This document shows, piece after piece, positions 60,326 through 64,000 of a stretch of DNA of 64,000 bases (positions within the stretch are counted from its first letter, which is position 1; each line of letters starts with the position of its first letter). Source of the stretch: Desulfobacteraceae bacterium UBA2174 (GTDB lineage: Bacteria > Desulfobacterota > Desulfobacteria > Desulfobacterales > UBA2174); NCBI GenBank assembly GCA_002327445.1, contig DCWA01000026.1, forward strand, positions 42,324-106,323, given 5' to 3'. The notes below the pieces were generated by a model. It was not told where the DNA came from. It saw nothing but the letters and a program-made list of their open reading frames with translations, and did no database searches. The position numbers and the translations under genes are program-made.

Positions 60326-61375
60326 CTATCCCTTCCGTAAGGTCGGCAACAGTCCAAAATCCAAATCCGAGACCGCCTCCGCAAGTGTGTCGGGGGATAG
60401 GTGCATGTAGTTCATCGTTGAGGCCATCGCCTTGTGTCGCATGAGCTTCTGCGTTTGCAGCGCCGATCTGCCGTCCATGGCCAGCCGGCTTCCGAAAGTA
60501 TGACGCAAGTCATGAAACCGGATCCCCTCATCAACCCCTGATGCCCGGACCAGCGCTTTGAATCGGTGTGAAATTTCCGTTTGATCCCGGAAGGGGAAGA
60601 GTTTTTCACCCTTGGAAAATGATTTGGCCCGGCCCCGCAGAAGATCAGCGACCGCTGCGGCCATCGGGACACTGTTGTCATCCAGGTTTTTCTGCTCCGG
60701 TCCAACCCGCAACCGTCCCGGCGGATTGTCGATGTCGCGTCCGGTGAGGCGCAAGATTTCTCCCGATCGCAGTCCCGTGTAAAGGGCGACCAACATGAAT
60801 TCCGAAAAGTCCTGATCGTCACAGGCGTTGAAAATCCTGCGCAAATCCTCTGTTACGATGTACCGGTTCTTTTTTTCGACCTTGAGCTCCTTCGGCCATT
60901 TTTTCAGTGGAGGCATATAGTCCCATTCGATGGCTTTCCGGAGAGCCATTTTCAAATGACGGTAGCGGCAGTTGGCGGTCGCTTTCGATAGCCCGCTTCG
61001 GAGCAAGTCCGAAATGAAGCCATCTATGTGTCGGACGGTGATTTTTGAAATGGCGATGTCCCCCCAGGAAATTATGGCGCATTTCAATGCCCGTTCAGTC
61101 AGCCGGTAGGTTCCCTCGCGGACTTTTCCTTCCAAGTGGTCCAGGTATTCGTTTCGGAATTCTTTTAAGGTCTTGGATACTGATGATTGGGAAATGGACT
61201 CGATTCGGCCAGCGAAAATATCTCGCTCCAGCTGCCGGGCCTTTTTTTTGGCAATGCGTAATTCTTTGGTTTTCAGAGACTTTTTGCGTGTTTTGCCGTC
61301 CTCTGTCCAAAAAGCGGTGTACCAGCCGTTTCGCTCTTTAACCTTTACCTGGTTCACGACCTGCCTCGATACCAA
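60326..61375 (-). CDS. int: Tyrosine-family site-specific integrase
   Basis: A 349-residue phage-type integrase. The N-terminal SAM-like core-binding domain is about residues 60-165; the catalytic domain (about 175-340) has the arginine in LYTGLRSGEILRLTGRDI, HDLRHTFGSRL (HxxR), the RHK histidine in MRHKAMASTMNY, and the nucleophilic tyrosine in that last motif. It starts inside the 3' end of the excisionase-like gene (22-bp overlap). Its own 3' end lies 63 bp from the truncated tRNA-Leu, the usual position of an integrase next to its attachment site. It should recombine at a tRNA-type att site. Confidence 0.94.
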   Translation of the reverse strand: MVSRQVVNQVKVKERNGWYTAFWTEDGKTRKKSLKTKELRIAKKKARQLERDIFAGRIESISQSSVSKTLKEFRNEYLDHLEGKVREGTYRLTERALKCAIISWGDIAISKITVRHIDGFISDLLRSGLSKATANCRYRHLKMALRKAIEWDYMPPLKKWPKELKVEKKNRYIVTEDLRRIFNACDDQDFSEFMLVALYTGLRSGEILRLTGRDIDNPPGRLRVGPEQKNLDDNSVPMAAAVADLLRGRAKSFSKGEKLFPFRDQTEISHRFKALVRASGVDEGIRFHDLRHTFGSRLAMDGRSALQTQKLMRHKAMASTMNYMHLSPDTLAEAVSDLDFGLLPTLRKG

Positions 61376-61593
61376 TCGTCAATGGATTGCTTGTCGATAA
61401 TCCATTGCCCGGTTCTTTTGCTGGCGTCAATGTAACCCTCGTTGACCCACTTCATGAGGGTGGTTCGGGACTTGATGCCTGAATACCGTAAGGCTTCGTC
61501 TACGGTAAGCCATCGCCTGCTGTCCGAGGGGGTACCCAACAATTCGGCTACTCTTTTGGCGATAGCTTCAATATCTTGAGCGTCTATTCGCAT
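61354..61593 (-). CDS. Excisionase-like helix-turn-helix protein
   Basis: A 79-residue protein: MRIDAQDIEAIAKRVAELLG then WLTVDEALRYSGIKSRTTLMKWVNEGYIDA, a winged HTH of the excisionase/MerR-like DNA-binding fold, and the closing GQWIIDKQSIDDWYRG. Its end overlaps the integrase start by 22 bp, so both are translated from one message. It is a likely recombination directionality factor. Small HTH proteins of this kind are often wrongly missed. Confidence 0.85.
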   Translation of the reverse strand: MRIDAQDIEAIAKRVAELLGTPSDSRRWLTVDEALRYSGIKSRTTLMKWVNEGYIDASKRTGQWIIDKQSIDDWYRGRS

Positions 61594-61675
61594 TTTACTA
61601 TCTGATTTTTATAGTTTCGACGGAGGCTCAGCCGAATCGGACCTGGAGCCAACCCCTAAGGAAAACATGTTCTCC

Positions 61676-61960
61676 TTAGTTGGTTTCCTTGCCTGGCAAG
61701 CCTTCGAATGAAAACTCCACCCCTTCGGCTCCGGGTACGAGCCAGGCGTTGAAGCTCTTGCCGGCCTTGCTTTTCAACCCGAGCGCCAGCACTTTCCGCC
61801 CCCGCACCAGCGCGTTAAGCTCTTCGTCGGTAAGCTCCTTGCCGGCGACCTTGCGCCAGACCCGGAAACCGCATCCATTCTCGTCAGCGCAGAACGCGCC
61901 CCCCTTGTTTATCCGCATGGCCGATCCGCACTTCGGGCATACCCATTCCAGCTCGCTCAT
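61676..61960 (-). CDS. Orphan topoisomerase C-terminal zinc-ribbon repeat protein
   Basis: A 94-residue protein. MSELEWVCPKCGSAMRINKG GAFCADENGCGFRVWRKVAG has two zinc-binding cysteine pairs, and KELTDEELNALVRGRKVLALGLKSKAGKSFNAWLV matches the C-terminal repeat unit of type IA topoisomerases (topoisomerase III). The catalytic topoisomerase domain is absent. It lies upstream of the excisionase-like gene on the same strand inside the mobile region. It may be a DNA-binding accessory of the element or a fragment of a lost topoisomerase. The family pattern is clear. Confidence 0.75.
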   Translation of the reverse strand: MSELEWVCPKCGSAMRINKGGAFCADENGCGFRVWRKVAGKELTDEELNALVRGRKVLALGLKSKAGKSFNAWLVPGAEGVEFSFEGLPGKETN

Positions 61961-62385
61961 TCTTGAAGTTTCCTTTCGTCAGTCGTCTGCTTCGAATCCC
62001 TTCCCCGAGTAGGTCCTCTCGGGCCGAAATCCGCTCCTGAAAAAAGAAGGGAAAAAATCGAAATGACCCTTGCCCCGTATCCAGCTTACGGGGACACCGA
62101 GCCCATTCAACTAAAGGGAAAAAGAAAAATCGGGTGCGTGAAAGGAAGTGGAAGTAAGTGTATCTGGTGTAATTGCTGATAGTTACAGGAAAAGAGCGAG
62201 TTTCCGCGCCAATCGGTGCAAAAAATTTTTGAGGCTGTCCGTTGAAAGGAGCCTCCGAGCCGTAAGCTGGGCAACATGCCGGCTGCAAACTTTCCCTTCC
62301 TTATGGATAGGGGTGCGCCGCGGCTCATCAGGAAGCCGGCATAATCGCGGCATCAAAACGAACAGGAACGGAAAGGAGGCTCCCA
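61961..62385. other. 425-bp spacer in the mobile region without a supportable gene
   Basis: No frame here has a good start site and family pattern. The only structure is a long imperfect hairpin: tgccggct (62277-62284) with agccggca (62334-62341), 49 bases apart. It could hold the promoter of the plus-strand gene that follows. Otherwise I see nothing in it. Confidence 0.5.
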
Positions 62386-62760
62386 TTGGAAAAGGAAAAT
62401 CTCGATATGCGTTGTCCGGTTTGCGGGGGCGAGCTGTCGCGTCTGTGGCCTACGGTGAACTCTCGGGGAAAAATCCGGTTTTTCCTGTTTTCGTGCCCTG
62501 CCTGCAACATCCAGTGGCGGATCAAAAATTCCGCGGCTGTATCGCCTGCACCGGTGTGCCCGGTGTGTCAACGGCATGGCCGGGAGATGGTCCGGATGAG
62601 CCCGAAAGACATCGGCCGGGATGGCGTGACCAGGACATGGGTATGCTGGGAGGACGGAACACTGCTTCACAATATTGGCGGAAGGCCGGTGATCGAATCC
62701 TTCGGCCAAGTCGGGAACGTTAGCGTAGAAACGGCGCGGCCAAATATGGCCTGCGGGTAG
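62386..62760 (+). CDS. Small cysteine-rich protein in the mobile region
   Basis: A 124-residue protein starting at TTG 62386 behind gaaaggaggctccca (an ATG at 62407 is possible). It has CPVCGGELSRLW, SCPACNIQWRI and CPVCQRHGREMV: three CxxC pairs of the zinc-ribbon type. The C-terminal 60 residues (RTWVCWEDGTLLHNIGGRPV) are compact. I do not recognise the family. It is oriented opposite to the integrase and may be a cargo or regulatory gene of the element. Confidence 0.6.
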   Translation: MEKENLDMRCPVCGGELSRLWPTVNSRGKIRFFLFSCPACNIQWRIKNSAAVSPAPVCPVCQRHGREMVRMSPKDIGRDGVTRTWVCWEDGTLLHNIGGRPVIESFGQVGNVSVETARPNMACG

Positions 62761-62889
62761 TGCCGGCCCGGAAGCATCGCCTACGGTAAATACGGCCTGA
62801 GAAGGGTGAAAACGGTTTCTCAGGCCACAAATAAGGGAAAGATGAGAGGTGATTCGACTTTTTACTTTTAGGCTTACCGAGGGATAAAA

Positions 62890-62919
62890 GGACCCCGGAA
62901 AGTGAGGTTTCCGGGGTCC
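62890..62919 (-). terminator. Terminator downstream of the tRNA-Glu fragment
   Basis: A perfect 12-bp stem (ggaccccggaaa with tttccggggtcc) has a six-base loop. On the minus strand it is followed by cttttatccc, a T-run. It lies 67 bp after the tRNA-Glu 3' end, the expected place for the native tRNA terminator. Confidence 0.7.
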
Positions 62920-62986
62920 GGGGTGTCCGCCGGGGTGTCAATTCGGACATAAAGGCGGGCCAGGCAAACTAACTGCCTGATATAAT

Positions 62987-63030
62987 TGGCGTCCCCAAGG
63001 GGATTTGAACCCCTGTCGCCGGCGTGAAAG
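62987..63030 (-). tRNA. tRNA-Glu(TTC), 3' part only
   Basis: On the minus strand the sequence reads ctttcac (the anticodon loop with TTC), gccggcgac, aggggttcaaatcccct (T-arm), then tggggac-g-cca (acceptor strand, discriminator and encoded CCA). Upstream of the anticodon loop the sequence (gttgcagtc) does not pair with gccgg and no D-arm or acceptor 5' strand is found. It is a tRNA-Glu gene cut at the anticodon loop, typical of an integrase attachment remnant. Confidence 0.75.
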
Positions 63031-63279
63031 GACTGCAACATCTCCCTTTAATTTCAATATATTGAGTGATTTCAAGGCGGCAAGATGAACACAACGGGCA
63101 GATTTTACCCCCTTGGACAAGTTGAACCGTTTCCGCAACCGTTTCCGCTGACGCGTCCGAAACTGGGGAAGGGCAGGGCGAAAGTTGGTCGCCACACGCA
63201 GGTCGTTATGGCGAAGTTTGGCAATGATCATCTTGACGCCCATTGGAGGATACCCCCTCATAATCCATTGATATTCTTG

Positions 63280-63382
63280 GTGGTCCTAACGGTATTCAAA
63301 CCAGTGTTACCGACGTGAGAGGGCCACGACGTTTCCCCATGATTTCAATATATTGAATAATTTCAAGGCGCACTATGAACAT
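63280..63382. repeat. Diverged second copy of the tRNA-Glu fragment and its flank
   Basis: Aligned with 62987-63091, this segment repeats the degraded tRNA 3' end (tattcaaaccagtgttaccg, then acgtgagagggc) and the adjoining core tttcaatatattga plus atttcaaggcg, at an offset of 291 bp. Matching bases are concentrated in the core; the tRNA part has many substitutions. It probably records an earlier insertion at the same tRNA. Confidence 0.6.
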
Positions 63383-63584
63383 GGTGGACACGGTTTTCGG
63401 CCTTGGACACAGGCAACCGTGTCCGGATTGGTGGCAGAAAATCAGTTCGACGATACGTGCAGGTAGGTTTCCCTCATCCTTTCGCCGAGACTCCCTGATG
63501 TCATTTTACTTCTATATTTTCTTCTGCTTCTTAGCTTACTGTCCGAGATGCTTTTTGGCGCTCAACCGGAGCCACTCCCCACCG

Positions 63585-63709
63585 CCGGTGGCTCCATTAT
63601 GGTGATCATCAACTGGCTCCATTACGGTGATCACCAAGTGGCTCCATTAGCCTGACCACAAGGTGGCCTCATTAAGGTGACCATGGAATGGACTCATAGC
63701 ATTGACCAT
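63585..63709. repeat. Five tandem 25-bp units
   Basis: The units start at 63585, 63610, 63635, 63660 and 63685 and follow the pattern tggctccattanggtgancan after a four-base spacer, decaying from left to right (the fifth is tggactcatagcattgacca). Arrays like this occur at the ends of some transposable elements as transposase-binding sites; the assignment is inference. Confidence 0.65.
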
Positions 63710-63821
63710 CAACAGCAATAAAGCTTTTCAGGGAGATACTTCTTGCCTACACAAATCCACCGGATAGGGGACGGTTGGGTGCGCAGGAATCGGTGTCTGT
63801 CAAGGTAGTTGTCGCATGAAG

Positions 63822-64000
63822 TCATGCCGCCATGGCTGATGGTAACCGCTTGGAGACATCCGCCGGCGGATTTAGCCAGACTTCCGTAACAGGCTTCCAG
63901 TTACGGATACTGCCGCTCCATCGCTTCGGATGGCGGGCCTTTGCCTCTTCATACACACGCCGGCGGGCAATAAAGATTTGGGTGCGGCTCTTTTGCGACG
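63822..64000 (-). CDS. IS3-type transposase, C-terminal end (partial)
   Basis: The minus strand is open from the window edge through 58 codons: SQKSRTQIFIARRRVYEEAK then ARHPKRWSGSIRNWKPVTEV and WLNPPADVSKRLPSAMAA, ending at 63822. The ARHP(K/E)RWSG...RNW.PV..VWLNP ending is the usual C-terminus of IS3-family OrfB integrase-core transposases. The start lies outside the window. It borders the 25-bp repeats and the tRNA-Glu remnants, so an insertion sequence abuts the integrated element. Confidence 0.75.
   Translation of the reverse strand, partial: SQKSRTQIFIARRRVYEEAKARHPKRWSGSIRNWKPVTEVWLNPPADVSKRLPSAMAA

Larger units (their letters stand above)
62761..63821. other. About 1 kb of non-coding mobile-region DNA
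   Basis: No gene is supportable. It contains a minus-strand terminator (62890-62919), a tRNA-Glu 3' fragment (62987-63030), a diverged duplicate of the same segment (about 63280-63382) and a five-unit 25-bp tandem repeat (63585-63709). A frame at 63375-63605 has no ribosome site or family pattern and is ignored. The IS3-type transposase remnant begins at 63822. Confidence 0.6.

Noticed and set aside
60224..60330. A group I intron in tRNA-Leu(TAA)
   Set aside because: The known intron position would break ctt from aaaat, but both are contiguous here, and no second exon or intron core follows; an integrase next to the break explains it better.
63375..63605. A 76-codon frame near the window end
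   Set aside because: No ribosome site and no recognisable pattern; it overlaps the repeats.
63585..63709. CRISPR array
   Set aside because: The 25-bp units abut without variable spacers, and no cas gene is present.

Overview
The window is high-G+C bacterial chromosome. Its gene content points to an anaerobic, probably sulfate-reducing member of the Desulfobacterota (Desulfosarcina/Desulfobacteraceae-like). The pointers are a rubrerythrin/desulfoferrodoxin/rubredoxin/FprA oxygen-defence cluster, a multiheme cytochrome, formate-tetrahydrofolate ligase, several CoA-linked degradation genes, a DVU0298-like protein and pyruvoyl-dependent arginine decarboxylase. The taxonomic statement is inference from gene content; no marker gene was compared.

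Layout. 0-9 kb: the 3' end of dnaE, a DegT-type aminotransferase, about 1.45 kb of non-coding DNA built from 541-bp tandem repeats, then a DUF2156 protein, a YqgE protein, a GMC oxidoreductase and a beta-CASP RNA hydrolase. 9-9.9 kb: dispersed repeats and an AT-rich leader. 9.98-15.5 kb: an all-plus-strand O2/superoxide/peroxide defence and electron-carrier cluster (rubrerythrin, desulfoferrodoxin, rubredoxin-like protein, flavodoxin, zinc ribbon, triheme cytochrome, FMN reductase, rubredoxin, FprA, ferredoxin). 15.5-17.2 kb: a DVU0298-like protein, a PsiE protein and a NUDIX hydrolase. 17.4-24.5 kb: an acyl-CoA ligase, a two-part sodium:solute symporter, a crotonase homologue lacking both catalytic glutamates, and a GAF-GAF-HD-GYP protein. 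24.7 kb: a small secreted-protein gene with an in-frame TAG exactly at the signal-peptide junction. 25-33.9 kb: a TRAP transporter operon divergent from a TetR regulator, then acyl-CoA dehydrogenase, enoyl-CoA hydratase, an HMG-CoA-lyase-like protein and an XRE-cupin regulator. 34-37.6 kb: a two-gene arginine-to-putrescine route (pyruvoyl arginine decarboxylase plus agmatinase) between two lytic transglycosylases. 37.6-38.8 kb: a 217-bp miniature inverted-repeat element splitting a 77-codon gene. 38.8-51.2 kb: a B12-radical SAM protein, fhs, a heterodimeric ABC exporter, an RNase II/R-type nuclease, NUDIX, NRDE and thiolase. 51.4-59.4 kb: gyrA, gpsA, radC, pgk, a TVP38 protein and an unrecognised 353-aa protein.

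The right end (60.1-64 kb) is mobile DNA. A promoter-bearing tRNA-Leu(TAA) gene is cut in its anticodon loop and followed at once by a tyrosine integrase and an excisionase-like gene. Further on are an orphan topoisomerase-type zinc ribbon, the 3' part of a tRNA-Glu gene with its terminator, a decayed second copy of that tRNA fragment about 290 bp away, five 25-bp tandem repeats, and the C-terminal end of an IS3-type transposase at the window edge.

The least explained items are the 541-bp repeats with mutually exclusive pairings, the split tRNA-Leu with the nearby tRNA-Glu remnants, the element-interrupted small gene whose frame is restored exactly when the element is removed, and the TAG-interrupted secreted protein.
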